From assembly GCA_900555605.1 (NCBI GenBank), contig USLW01000029.1, forward strand, positions 1-11,939: a DNA stretch of 11,939 nucleotides. Reading direction: 5' to 3'. The notes under the pieces were generated by a model, which was given only the letters and a program-made list of their open reading frames with translations, ran no database searches and was not told the origin of the DNA. The position numbers were made by a program, and so were the translations under genes. How positions within the stretch are numbered: position 1 is the first letter of the stretch; each line of letters starts with the position of its first letter. This DNA is from an uncultured Clostridium sp. (lineage in GTDB: Bacteria; Bacillota; Clostridia; UBA1212; UBA1255). Shown in pieces: positions 5,887-11,939 of the stretch.

Positions 5887-6764
5887 GCCTTGCGGAATGT
5901 CAAGTCGTTTCAAATCAATTACAGAATACGGTAGTAGGTAAAACCATCGTAAAAACAATCGTCAACCAAAATCCTCACGGTTTCGTATGGTTCGCCACTG
6001 AGCCGCAATATGCTTTTGCCCCCAAAGAAATATCCTGCAGGCAAGCCGAACAATATGACAAATTGCTGACAGGCAAAAAAATACTTAAATCCAATGTGCT
6101 TAGTCATTATAACTATTTATATATTGGTAATAGGGCATTAATGTTCAATACCCTTTCTACACGGTACTACGGTGCATCCGAAAAACAACCGAAACGCCAT
6201 CAATTATATCTTTTGTTGGACGACGGTTCAGCGCTGGTGTTTTGCGGTTCACTTGGCGGACCGCTTTTTCTCTTTGAAGTCGATGAAGACGGCTGGGCAA
6301 TTCATTGCCGGAATGATTTCCCTTCGGTATTTTCAGATGATTTTACCGAAACATTTTTCTTGGACTTAATAAAGAATACCGATTTAACAAAATTAAAACC
6401 CGCCAAAAGCGTAAAATGCTTTCTTGCCACTCAAAACCGTATTCCCGGTTTGGATAATACGATTCTACATGAAATACTTTGGGAAGCGCAGGTCAATCCT
6501 AAAAGTATCATGGCGTCGCTTGGACAGGATGCATATAAACGCTTATATGCGGCGATAAAGAAAGTATTCCCGGCAGTGGTTACTGCCGGGGGATTGGATA
6601 CACAAAAAAATATTTATGGCAATTTCGGCAATTACGTAACAAAGGCAAGTAAACATACTCTTGACAAGCCTTGTCAGAGGTGTGGCGAACTCATTGTAAA
6701 AGAGGCGTATATGGGCGGTGTGGTTTATTATTGCTCGAAATGTCAGCCTTTTATTAAAAATTGA
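5883..6764 (+). CDS. Fpg/Nei-like DNA glycosylase homologue lacking the N-terminal proline
   Basis: 293 residues, the size of base-excision glycosylases of the Fpg/endonuclease VIII family. The N-terminal beta-domain (VVSNQLQNTVVGKTI; KRHQLYLLLDDGSAL) is followed by the H2TH region FLATQNRIPGLDNTILHEIL (about 180-199) with the conserved Asn (N192), then GGLDTQKNIYGNFGNY, and a C-terminal zinc finger C264-x2-C267-x16-C284-x2-C287. The family normally starts M-P-E-L-P-E or, in related clostridial proteins, M-x-E-L-P-E, using the residue-2 amine and E3. Here it is M-S-L-A-E. An in-frame TGA at 5877-5879 rules out an upstream start. DNA binding looks intact; lyase or glycosylase chemistry is uncertain. 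Translationally coupled to the MerR-pentapeptide gene (ATGA). Confidence 0.85.
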   Translation: MSLAECQVVSNQLQNTVVGKTIVKTIVNQNPHGFVWFATEPQYAFAPKEISCRQAEQYDKLLTGKKILKSNVLSHYNYLYIGNRALMFNTLSTRYYGASEKQPKRHQLYLLLDDGSALVFCGSLGGPLFLFEVDEDGWAIHCRNDFPSVFSDDFTETFFLDLIKNTDLTKLKPAKSVKCFLATQNRIPGLDNTILHEILWEAQVNPKSIMASLGQDAYKRLYAAIKKVFPAVVTAGGLDTQKNIYGNFGNYVTKASKHTLDKPCQRCGELIVKEAYMGGVVYYCSKCQPFIKN

Positions 6765-6775
6765 CGGAGGGGAAT

Positions 6776-7729
6776 ATGGTATCAGAAAACTTGCTTTTAT
6801 TCGCAGCAAACAATTACGAATTTGATAAAGGGACACTACACTTCATTAGTGAATCTACCAATCAAATATACGCATTTCAAAAAAATAATAAGCGGTATAT
6901 ATTACGTTTTTCGGAACGTCCGGCAAAACAAATTCACGAAACAAAAGCTGAAATGGATTGGCTTTATTACCTTGCAAAAAATAATATCGGCGTTGGTCTA
7001 CCAATGAGATCCAAGCATGGTGAGCTTGTCATATCAACACAGGACAACGGTAAAAACTTTATTGTCACGTCTTTTGAAACTGTGTCCGGCAGTTTTTGGG
7101 ATAAAAATAACCTTAATAAATGGAATGAAAAAATTTTTTACAATTGGGGTAAAATAATGGGCGATATACACCATCTTACAAAAGAATTCAAACCTGCGAA
7201 CGATATTGATATTCGCAGTACATTTGACGGCAGATTTGCACTTGATAATAATGTAAAAAACTGTCCTTCAGTCAATAAAATCGTTGAAGATTTAATAAAC
7301 GCAATCATGGCGTTACCCAAAGATAACGATTCTTACGGGTTGATTCATAACGATATGCACCAATGGAATATGTATATAGACGGCGATAAAATGAATGTAT
7401 TTGATTTTGATGACGCTTTATATGGTTGGTATTCCCTTGATATCGGAATCGCGCTTTATCACGGTTTATGGTGGGGACGGAAAAATGATGCCGGACATGA
7501 TTTCACGAATAGTATAATCGAAAACTTTCTTAAAGGTTATCTATCCGCAAATCATTTAAGCGATTTTTGGCTTTCAAAAATTCCGATGTTTATGAAGTTC
7601 CGGCAGATATGCAAATTTAGTTGGTTTTTTGATCCTGAAAACATTGATGACCATCAAAAAGAACGTATCCGCAATATAGAAAAAGGCATTCTGTTTTCAG
7701 ATTGTGAAGTCAATAATTTTTTCAAATAA
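6776..7729 (+). CDS. APH-fold phosphotransferase (small-molecule kinase)
   Basis: 317 residues from ATG 6776, with GGAGGGG at 6766-6772 just 11 bp after the glycosylase stop. N-lobe: YAFQKNNKRYILRFS (likely ATP-binding Lys in strand 3) and E56 or E59 in the following helix. C-lobe: Brenner-type catalytic loop LIHNDMHQWNMYIDG, with catalytic D193 and metal ligand N198, then the DFG-equivalent VFDFDDALYGWYSLDIG (D210/D212). This is the APH/choline-kinase/SrkA-like superfamily; the substrate could be an antibiotic, a sugar or a metabolite and cannot be read from sequence. The protein is unusually rich in Asn, Lys and Phe, matching the AT-rich operon. The C-terminal codons abut an IS3 remnant, so the last residues may have been altered. 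Confidence 0.85.
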   Translation: MVSENLLLFAANNYEFDKGTLHFISESTNQIYAFQKNNKRYILRFSERPAKQIHETKAEMDWLYYLAKNNIGVGLPMRSKHGELVISTQDNGKNFIVTSFETVSGSFWDKNNLNKWNEKIFYNWGKIMGDIHHLTKEFKPANDIDIRSTFDGRFALDNNVKNCPSVNKIVEDLINAIMALPKDNDSYGLIHNDMHQWNMYIDGDKMNVFDFDDALYGWYSLDIGIALYHGLWWGRKNDAGHDFTNSIIENFLKGYLSANHLSDFWLSKIPMFMKFRQICKFSWFFDPENIDDHQKERIRNIEKGILFSDCEVNNFFK

Positions 7730-7853
7730 TAGAATATACGAAATGGTATAACGAAAAGAAAATCAAAACATCACTTGAAAATATGGGCCCAAGGGGTACA
7801 GGCAGAGCCTTAGATTGACGGCTTAACCGGTCCAAGAATTTGTCCGTACCCCC
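7717..7853 (+). mobile_element. IS3-family remnant: transposase C-terminus and right end
   Basis: A frame out of register with the kinase reads QIIEYTKWYNEKKIKTSLEN then MGP, the classic C-terminus of IS3-group OrfB integrases (YY/WYNxKRIKxxLxxMSP), and ends at TGA 7816-7818. About 12 bp further, 7830-7853 (GTCCAAGAATTTGTCC and a run of C) resembles the terminal inverted repeat of IS3/IS150 elements (GTCCAA-x-TTTG-x-GTxxC). The catalytic DDE part, OrfA and left end are absent, so the copy is dead. Confidence 0.65.
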
Positions 7854-7913
7854 ATTTACTTTGAAAATTGAGGATTTCCGAGAAGACAGCGTTTTTATTA
7901 TCACGCACTGCTG

Positions 7914-7940
7914 TTGCTTTTCCGCTTTCTATGGTATAAT
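7914..7940 (+). promoter_or_regulatory. Extended -10 promoter ahead of the SGNH pseudogene
   Basis: TATAAT at 7935-7940 preceded by TG at 7932-7933 (TGGTATAAT). TTGCTT at 7914-7919 is a possible -35 at a short 15-bp spacing. GGGAGAGG follows before ATG 7999, so the signals have outlived the gene and may now serve the GIY-YIG gene. Confidence 0.45.
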
Positions 7941-7998
7941 ATTCAAAAATTTCATTTGGAAATATCAGAGCCCGAAAAAACAAACAGGGAGAGGCCGT

Positions 7999-8551
7999 AT
8001 GGAAATTGCATTTTTGAGTGACAGCATCACGCTTGGTCATAGCTTAACTAATTTCAAAGGACGTTTTCTCACAGTCTTGTGTAAAAAATAGGGGCTGAGG
8101 AGCATAGCTATGGAATTACAGGTACACTTATGGCAGAATCCGGACTGAGCAGAAAGAATGCTATGGCTTTTACTGATTTCCGGGAACAGTTGATCGGCAC
8201 CGATTATGTCATCCTATTTAACAGGATGGATGACTGCTTTTGGGGAGATCGCCCGATAGAGCTTGGAAATACCCTGCCGGCTGCCGCATACTTTCAAACA
8301 GCAGTTTCTGATTTAATTAAAAATTTTCTTGCAAAAGCAAATGCCGTATTCTTATTACGGTATAAGCAATTATGCGGGAAGAAAGCACTTTCAGGATGTG
8401 CGTGAATCTGTATTGGCTTGACTTTGCCTGGAAAAGACTTACCGCAGATGGCTGTCATCCAAATGAAGAAGGCTATGCCCGGATTTTCATACGGATACCG
8501 GAAGATGTTTTTCTGACCAACAAAAATACATTTCGAATATGGAGGTATTGA
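7999..8551 (+). pseudogene. SGNH/GDSL hydrolase, multiply broken
   Basis: Three pieces in different frames rebuild one gene. Piece 1 (ATG 7999 to TAG 8089-8091): MEIAFLSDSITLGHSLTNFK, block I, with the usual G-D-S changed to S-D-S. Piece 2 (~8088 to TGA 8405): IGAEEHSYGITGTLMAESGL onwards; the G-x-N-D of block III has become NRMDD. Piece 3 (~8402 to TGA 8549-8551): NLYWLDF and TADGCHPNEEGYARI, the block V D-x-x-H of the catalytic dyad. The first shift is one A missing from a run of six; the second lies near 8400 with internal sequence lost. Family members are esterases or lipases of about 200 residues. A homopolymer error could explain only the first break. Confidence 0.8.
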
Positions 8552-8558
8552 ACGCGCT

Positions 8559-9449
8559 ATGACGGCAAGAGGTAAAAATATCAGCGTGTATTTAATGGAC
8601 GGCGATGCAACGGGACGGATGAAGGCGACCATTGCCAACTGGACAGGCGTTGCATACAAGATTCCGCGCACTGCCCTGCATTTGTGCAGGGAACGGGAGG
8701 ATCTCAAGCAGAGCGGCGTGTATTTTCTTTTCGGTACGGATGACCAGACCGGAGAGGGTGTCGTATACATAGGACAGGCCGGTGAACGGAAAAACGGCGA
8801 GGGACTTCTTGAACGCTTGACAGAGCATAAGCGCAATCCGGATAAGGACTACTGGACAGAGGCGGTGGTGTTTACTACTTCCAATAACTCGTTCGGTCCG
8901 ACGGAGATCAGCTATCTTGAAAATCGTTTCTGTAATCTTGCCATTTTGGCGAACCGCTATATTGTGAAAAACGGAAATGATCCCACGCACGGCAATATCA
9001 CTGAGGAAAAGGAATGTGAACTGGAGGAATTCGTCGATTATGCGCGTCTGATCATGGGGGTTCTCGGTCATAAAATATTTGAGCCGCTGCTCAAAGCCGC
9101 TGCTCCGGTTTCGCCGGCTGCGGTAAAGGATGAGCCGGAGCCGTGCCTGTATTTTGAAACAGCGCACGTAAAAGCGGCGGGCCGCCGCACGGCGGACGGA
9201 TTTGTAGTGCTGCGGGGCAGTAAAATCGATGCTGCAGTCAGTAAAAGCTGTCCTGAAAATGTTGCGAAAATTCGAGCAAATGCTGCTGAACGCATAAATG
9301 ACAATGTACTAAAGGAGGATGTGCTGCTTTCCAGTCCTTCCGCCGCGGCGTCATTTGTCAGCGGCTCTGCCAGAAACGGAAATCTCACATGGAAAACAGC
9401 GGAGGGCCTTACGCTGAGGCAGCTGGATGAAAAGAGCGACAATGAATGA
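8559..9449 (+). CDS. GIY-YIG nuclease-domain protein with C-terminal DUF4357
   Basis: 296 residues. After a short N-terminal beta segment (ISVYLMDGDATGRMKATIAN) comes the GIY-YIG core: SGVYFLFG (G53-V54-Y55), GVVYIGQAGE (V69-Y70-I71-G72), LLERLTEH with the catalytic-type Arg R86, and SYLENRF with E121, the metal-binding Glu. Thus the nuclease residues are present. Residues ~214-290 match DUF4357 (GFVVLRGSKI, LLSSPSAAASFVSGSARNGN, LTWK). This pairing occurs widely in bacteria as a standalone protein of unknown biology, possibly DNA-targeting. ATG 8559 has GGAGG at 8541-8545, a long spacing, and follows the pseudogene stop by 7 bp. Base composition is GC-richer than the operon to its left. Confidence 0.85.
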   Translation: MTARGKNISVYLMDGDATGRMKATIANWTGVAYKIPRTALHLCREREDLKQSGVYFLFGTDDQTGEGVVYIGQAGERKNGEGLLERLTEHKRNPDKDYWTEAVVFTTSNNSFGPTEISYLENRFCNLAILANRYIVKNGNDPTHGNITEEKECELEEFVDYARLIMGVLGHKIFEPLLKAAAPVSPAAVKDEPEPCLYFETAHVKAAGRRTADGFVVLRGSKIDAAVSKSCPENVAKIRANAAERINDNVLKEDVLLSSPSAAASFVSGSARNGNLTWKTAEGLTLRQLDEKSDNE

Positions 9450-9468
9450 AGTCCTGTGCGTTCATTGC

Positions 9469-9512
9469 CATATAAGGCGCATATAAAAGGCATATAAAAA
9501 GCAACATAAAGG
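9469..9512 (+). repeat. Four imperfect 11-bp tandem units
   Basis: Units begin at 9469, 9480, 9491 and 9502: CATATAAGGCG, CATATAAAAGG, CATATAAAAAG, CAACATAAAGG. The last unit provides part of the ribosome site (AAAGGAGG) of the downstream kinase. It occupies most of the gap between the GIY-YIG stop and the kinase start. Confidence 0.65.
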
Positions 9513-9522
9513 AGGCTGCTTT

Positions 9523-10308
9523 ATGCTTCTGAAACCGATAACGGTAAATCTGGACGAGTACCCGGAAGTTTTGCACCCGTACCTGCGCGATGCAAAGCTG
9601 TACGACAGCAGCAGCTCGCCAAACGCAACGGTGATCTTTATCGACAAGAAGAACGGTTACTTTCTGAAAATCGGTATGCGTGCCGATTTAGACCGTGAAT
9701 ATGAAATGACGCGTTTTTTTCATGGGAAAGGCTTGGCTGCGGGTACTGCGGAATATTTTTTTGATGGGAATCATGCGTATCTTTTGACTGAAAAGCTTCC
9801 CGGCGACGACTGCACCGCGGCAAAATATCTTCAGCGGCCGGAGCGATTATGCGACACGCTTGCAGAGCGGCTTGCACTGCTGCACGCCTTGGATTATCTG
9901 AAGTGTCCTGTTCAAAACCACACGGAGCGGTATTTGCGCAAAGCCGAACAAAACTACAGATCTCAGCACTACGATGCTTCTTTGTTTCCTGATAACTGGG
10001 GCTATACCACGCCTGAGGAGGCCTATGAGGTCATAAAGTCGAAAGGCCATTTACTGCAAACCGACACGCTGCTGCACGGCGACTATTGTCTGCCGAATAT
10101 CATTTTAAACGACTGGCAGCTCAGCGGGTTCATTGACCTTGACAGCGGCGGTGTCGGAGATCGTCATGTCGACCTGTTCTGGGGCGCATGGTCGCTGTCT
10201 TTTAATCTGAAAACGGACAGATACCGCCGGCGTTTTTTTGATGGATACGGGCGCGAGAAAATTGATGAGGAAAAATTGCGGCTCATTGCCGCCTGTGAGG
10301 TTTTTTAA
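9523..10308 (+). CDS. APH(3')-like aminoglycoside phosphotransferase family protein
   Basis: 261 residues, the usual length of APH(3') enzymes. N-lobe strand GYFLKIG supplies the ATP-anchoring K49, and E59/E61 follow in the next helix. The catalytic loop is LLHGDYCLPNIILND (D187, N192), matching the APH(3') signature HGD-x-CLPN, then SGFIDLDSGGVGDRHVDL (D205/D207). APH(3') enzymes phosphorylate aminoglycosides such as kanamycin; the CLPN and GxxDRxxDL motifs favour that subfamily over generic kinases, but resistance is not proven. Start ATG 9523 follows AAAGGAGG (9508-9515). The end (IAACEVF then TAA) stops one or two residues short of what I would expect, at a junction with decayed sequence. 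Confidence 0.85.
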   Translation: MLLKPITVNLDEYPEVLHPYLRDAKLYDSSSSPNATVIFIDKKNGYFLKIGMRADLDREYEMTRFFHGKGLAAGTAEYFFDGNHAYLLTEKLPGDDCTAAKYLQRPERLCDTLAERLALLHALDYLKCPVQNHTERYLRKAEQNYRSQHYDASLFPDNWGYTTPEEAYEVIKSKGHLLQTDTLLHGDYCLPNIILNDWQLSGFIDLDSGGVGDRHVDLFWGAWSLSFNLKTDRYRRRFFDGYGREKIDEEKLRLIAACEVF

Positions 10309-10556
10309 TACCGACAGGTTTGATCCGCTTTACGGAAGGCTGAACTCCGGAATCATTCAGGTTTTGCTTTGCGGCTTTGATTTTGAAAAACAAAGGATGT
10401 CAGGAGGCCGGAATAGAGGTACCGATTGCGACCGTTCCTGTGCTGCACGCGGGGCGAACGATAGCCCGGAACCCTTTACCGTCAATATTGCGCAGGCCGC
10501 TTGTCAAAGCCGGAATTTTCGAACAGCTCTGTGGACAGGCTGTCACCTGCAGCTGA
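10309..10556 (+). pseudogene. Decayed coding stretch of unknown origin
   Basis: Two overlapping frames look protein-like but neither forms a gene. One (to about 10400) reads FDPLYGRLNSGIIQVLLCGF then DFEKQRM. The other (10401 to TGA 10554-10556) reads QEAGIEVPIATVPVLHAGRT, then NPLPSILRRPLVKAGIFEQL. Joined by one frameshift they would form the C-terminal ~80 residues of one protein with no start. I do not recognise the family. No ribosome site or start is associated with either part. It could also be chance reading through GC-rich spacer. Confidence 0.3.
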
Positions 10557-10613
10557 CGCTGCCGGCCATTAGAAAAACGACAATATAAATGAAATGGGGC
10601 CAGTCTTTTGCAG

Positions 10614-10633
10614 AAGGGTTGAGCCCTTTTTTT
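10614..10633 (+). terminator. Intrinsic terminator
   Basis: AAGGG / TTGAG loop / CCCTT running into a T tract that ends at 10633 (TTTTTTT from 10627). Short stem but a good U-tract. It would end transcripts from the kinase gene. Confidence 0.55.
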
Positions 10634-10649
10634 ATAAACAGCCATATCG

Positions 10650-10682
10650 GCGGGTACAGCCCGCATGAATCGCATGCGTTTT
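10650..10682 (+). promoter_or_regulatory. Two mutually exclusive hairpins upstream of the DUF421 gene
   Basis: Hairpin 1 pairs GCGGG (10650-10654) with CCCGC (10660-10664). Hairpin 2 pairs CGCATG (10662-10667) with CATGCG (10673-10678) and is followed by TTTT. They share bases 10662-10664, so only one can form. This may be a second, weak terminator or a simple attenuator. A TATAAT at 10693-10698 lies downstream without a clear -35. Confidence 0.3.
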
Positions 10683-10742
10683 CCTGTTATCATATAATCA
10701 TTTATTTGGGACACAATAGCAACAATCAAAGGAGGAAGAAGC

Positions 10743-11417
10743 ATGGAAATACTTCAAGTAATTTTAACAGCCCTGCTATCGGCGCTTACATTATTCATCA
10801 TTGCAAAAATGATGGGCCATAAGCAGGTTGCCCAGCTTGATTTTTTCGATTATATAACGGGAATCACAATTGGCTCCATCGCAGCGGAATTAGCTACGGA
10901 GCTCGAATCTCCCTGGAAGCCGCTGATTGCTATGATTATTTATGGATTGCTGTCGGCCGGATTCAGTATTCTGGAAAATAAGCTTCCCCGAATCCGGAAA
11001 TATATGAACGGCACCCCGACGATTATTATGCATAACGGCAAGCTTTATCGTAAAAATATGAAGAAAGCAAAACTCGATTTAAGTGAATTTATGATGATGT
11101 GTCGGCAGGCGGGATATTTTAATATCAGCACGATTCAGACGGCTGTTTTTGAATATAACGGAAAGCTCTCGATCCTGCCTGTCTGCGATCAGAGACCGCT
11201 GACTCCGGCTGACATGTGTATAAAGCCTGCTGCGGCATGTATTTATACAGAAGTAATCATGGACGGCCGCGTATTGGAGGACAATCTGAAACGGATGGGA
11301 CTTGACTTCACCTGGCTGCAGCAACAGGTAAACAGCCAGGGCTATTGCAATGTAAAAGAGATCTATTTAGGGTTATGCGATGAACCCGCCAGCCTGTCTC
11401 TTTATACCGGAGAATAG
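10743..11417 (+). CDS. DUF421 (YetF-like) membrane protein
   Basis: 224 residues. Three N-terminal membrane helices (about 4-22, 36-52 and 58-77) include the family hallmark LDFFDYITGITIGSIAAEL. A cytoplasmic domain begins after LPRIRKYMNGTPTIIMHNGK (typical P-x-x-I-I-x-NGK), then LDLSEFMMMCRQAGYFNIST and TAVFEYNGKLSILP, all standard DUF421. Members include Bacillus subtilis YetF; they are common in spore-formers, and the molecular function is not settled. AAAGGAGG at 10729-10736 gives an excellent ribosome site for ATG 10743. The last nine codons and stop are embedded in a perfect inverted repeat. Intact and probably monocistronic. Confidence 0.9.
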   Translation: MEILQVILTALLSALTLFIIAKMMGHKQVAQLDFFDYITGITIGSIAAELATELESPWKPLIAMIIYGLLSAGFSILENKLPRIRKYMNGTPTIIMHNGKLYRKNMKKAKLDLSEFMMMCRQAGYFNISTIQTAVFEYNGKLSILPVCDQRPLTPADMCIKPAAACIYTEVIMDGRVLEDNLKRMGLDFTWLQQQVNSQGYCNVKEIYLGLCDEPASLSLYTGE

Positions 11418-11435
11418 GTATAAAGAGACAGGCTG
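11390..11435 (+). repeat. Perfect 19-bp inverted repeat across a stop codon
   Basis: Arms 11390-11408 and 11417-11435 are exactly complementary around the 8-nt spacer GGAGAATA. The arm core is AGCCTGTCTCTTTATACC. The TAG stop of the DUF421 gene (11415-11417) lies at the loop/right-arm border. No T run follows on either strand, so it is not a canonical intrinsic terminator, though it would form a very stable RNA hairpin. Confidence 0.85.
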
Positions 11436-11466
11436 CATCTTCCGTGCTGCTGATCATAAAGAATCG

Positions 11467-11495
11467 GACCGATGCCGCAAAAAACAGCATCGGTC
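11467..11495. terminator. Hairpin between convergent genes
   Basis: GACCGATGC and GCATCGGTC form a perfect 9-bp stem around an 11-nt loop containing six A (T on the other strand). It lies 14 bp past the metY-like stop, in the convergent gap. There is no U-tract after the stem in either direction; a bidirectional 3'-end structure is the likeliest role. Confidence 0.4.
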
Positions 11496-11508
11496 AATGG
11501 CGTTTCGG

Positions 11509-11939
11509 TCAGCCGCCGAATGCCTGTGAGAGGTCGGCAAGAATATCGTCAATATGCTCTGTGCCGATAGAAAGCCGGATGGTGTTCGGTCTGATCCCCT
11601 GATCCAGCAGTTCCGTTTCTGTCAGCTGGGAATGGGTTGTGGTGGCCGGGTGGATGACCAGGCTCTTGACGTCCGCAACATTGGCCAGCAGGGAAAAAAT
11701 GTTCAATTTGTCGATAAATGCATGGGCCTCTTCCTGTCCGCCCTTGATTTCAAAGGTGAAAATAGACGCGCCGCCGTGGGGAAAATATTTCTCATACAAG
11801 GCATGATCCGGGTGATCGGGCAGGGAAGGATGATTGACTCTTTCCACCTGCGGATGATCTGCCAAGAACGCCACCACCTTTTTTGTATTTTCTACATGCC
11901 GGTCCAGCCGCAGGGACAGGGTTTCGGTTCCCTGCAGCA
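11509..11939 (-). CDS. metY: O-acetylhomoserine sulfhydrylase-type PLP enzyme, C-terminal part
   Basis: About 143 codons of the C-terminal domain of a Cys/Met-metabolism PLP enzyme, entering from the right edge. LQGTETLSLRLDRHVENTKK leads into the small domain; HGGASIFTFEIKGG follows; then NIFSLLANVADVKSLVIHPA, THSQLTETELLDQGI, and IRLSIGTEHIDDILADL. The Arg of IRLSIG binds the substrate carboxylate in this fold, and ATTTHSQLT plus SIGTE favour MetY (O-acetylhomoserine plus sulfide to homocysteine) over cystathionine gamma-synthase or lyase. The PLP lysine lies outside the window. The stop (TGA, 11509-11511) is followed by a convergent gap with two hairpins. This is a housekeeping gene marking the right border of the accessory stretch. 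Confidence 0.85.
   Translation of the reverse strand, partial: LQGTETLSLRLDRHVENTKKVVAFLADHPQVERVNHPSLPDHPDHALYEKYFPHGGASIFTFEIKGGQEEAHAFIDKLNIFSLLANVADVKSLVIHPATTTHSQLTETELLDQGIRPNTIRLSIGTEHIDDILADLSQAFGG

Noticed and set aside
8294..8836. Leftward 180-codon open frame over the SGNH/GIY-YIG junction
   Set aside because: It spans two unrelated rightward coding regions and has no recognisable domain; a shadow frame.
10400..10744. Leftward 114-codon open frame upstream of the DUF421 gene
   Set aside because: No family-like motif and no ribosome site; it crosses a terminator and the DUF421 leader.
1..11939. CRISPR array, tRNA or rRNA genes
   Set aside because: I saw no regularly spaced repeat-spacer array, no cloverleaf-like segment and no rRNA-like sequence on either strand by eye.

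Overview
The window looks like an accessory, gene-accreting stretch of a Clostridia (Firmicutes) chromosome, probably an Oscillospiraceae-type gut or sediment organism. This rests on the gene families (DUF3990, DUF3267, an XRE regulator with a zinc ribbon, many GNATs, APH-type kinases, DUF421, an O-acetylhomoserine sulfhydrylase), on AGGAGG-type ribosome sites, and on overlapping ATGA stop/start junctions. Placement below class is a guess.

Almost everything reads rightward. Only a partial DUF3990 gene at the left edge and a partial metY-like gene at the right edge read leftward. From left to right: (1) 1-1307 holds the DUF3990 fragment, a strong extended -10 promoter, a small excisionase-like HTH gene broken by a TGG-to-TGA change, a short pyroglutamyl-peptidase-like gene, and the first ~95 codons of a HAD phosphatase. 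(2) 1348-3573 is a coupled run: DUF3267 membrane zincin, a pyrophosphatase-GNAT fusion, the stub of a second GNAT, and a complete GNAT. (3) 3588-4521 holds an XRE/zinc-ribbon regulator between two terminator-like hairpins, an inverted-repeat-rich gap with an orphan leftward hairpin, and the C-terminal piece of an unrecognised gene. (4) 4543-7729 is the most interesting part. It is a tight AT-rich three-gene operon behind a MerR-type 19-bp-spacer promoter. The genes are a MerR regulator fused through a possible GNAT-like domain to a pentapeptide-repeat beta-helix, an Fpg/Nei-like DNA glycosylase homologue lacking the usual N-terminal catalytic proline, and an APH-fold kinase. (5) 7717-7853 is the end of an IS3-family element. 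It lies at a visible change in base composition and is followed by a multiply broken SGNH hydrolase gene. (6) 8559-11417 is GC-richer: a GIY-YIG/DUF4357 nuclease-like gene, an 11-bp tandem array, an APH(3')-like kinase, a decayed stretch, and a DUF421 membrane protein ending in a 19-bp perfect hairpin. (7) 11509-11939 is the 3' end of metY.

About seven of the roughly seventeen genes are truncated or broken. The region therefore reads as repeated insertion and deletion, with intact genes kept between the debris. The best candidate for an undescribed system is the MerR-pentapeptide / Fpg-like / kinase operon. Its architecture fits inducible protection of DNA or gyrase against a small molecule, but this is inference from domains and layout.
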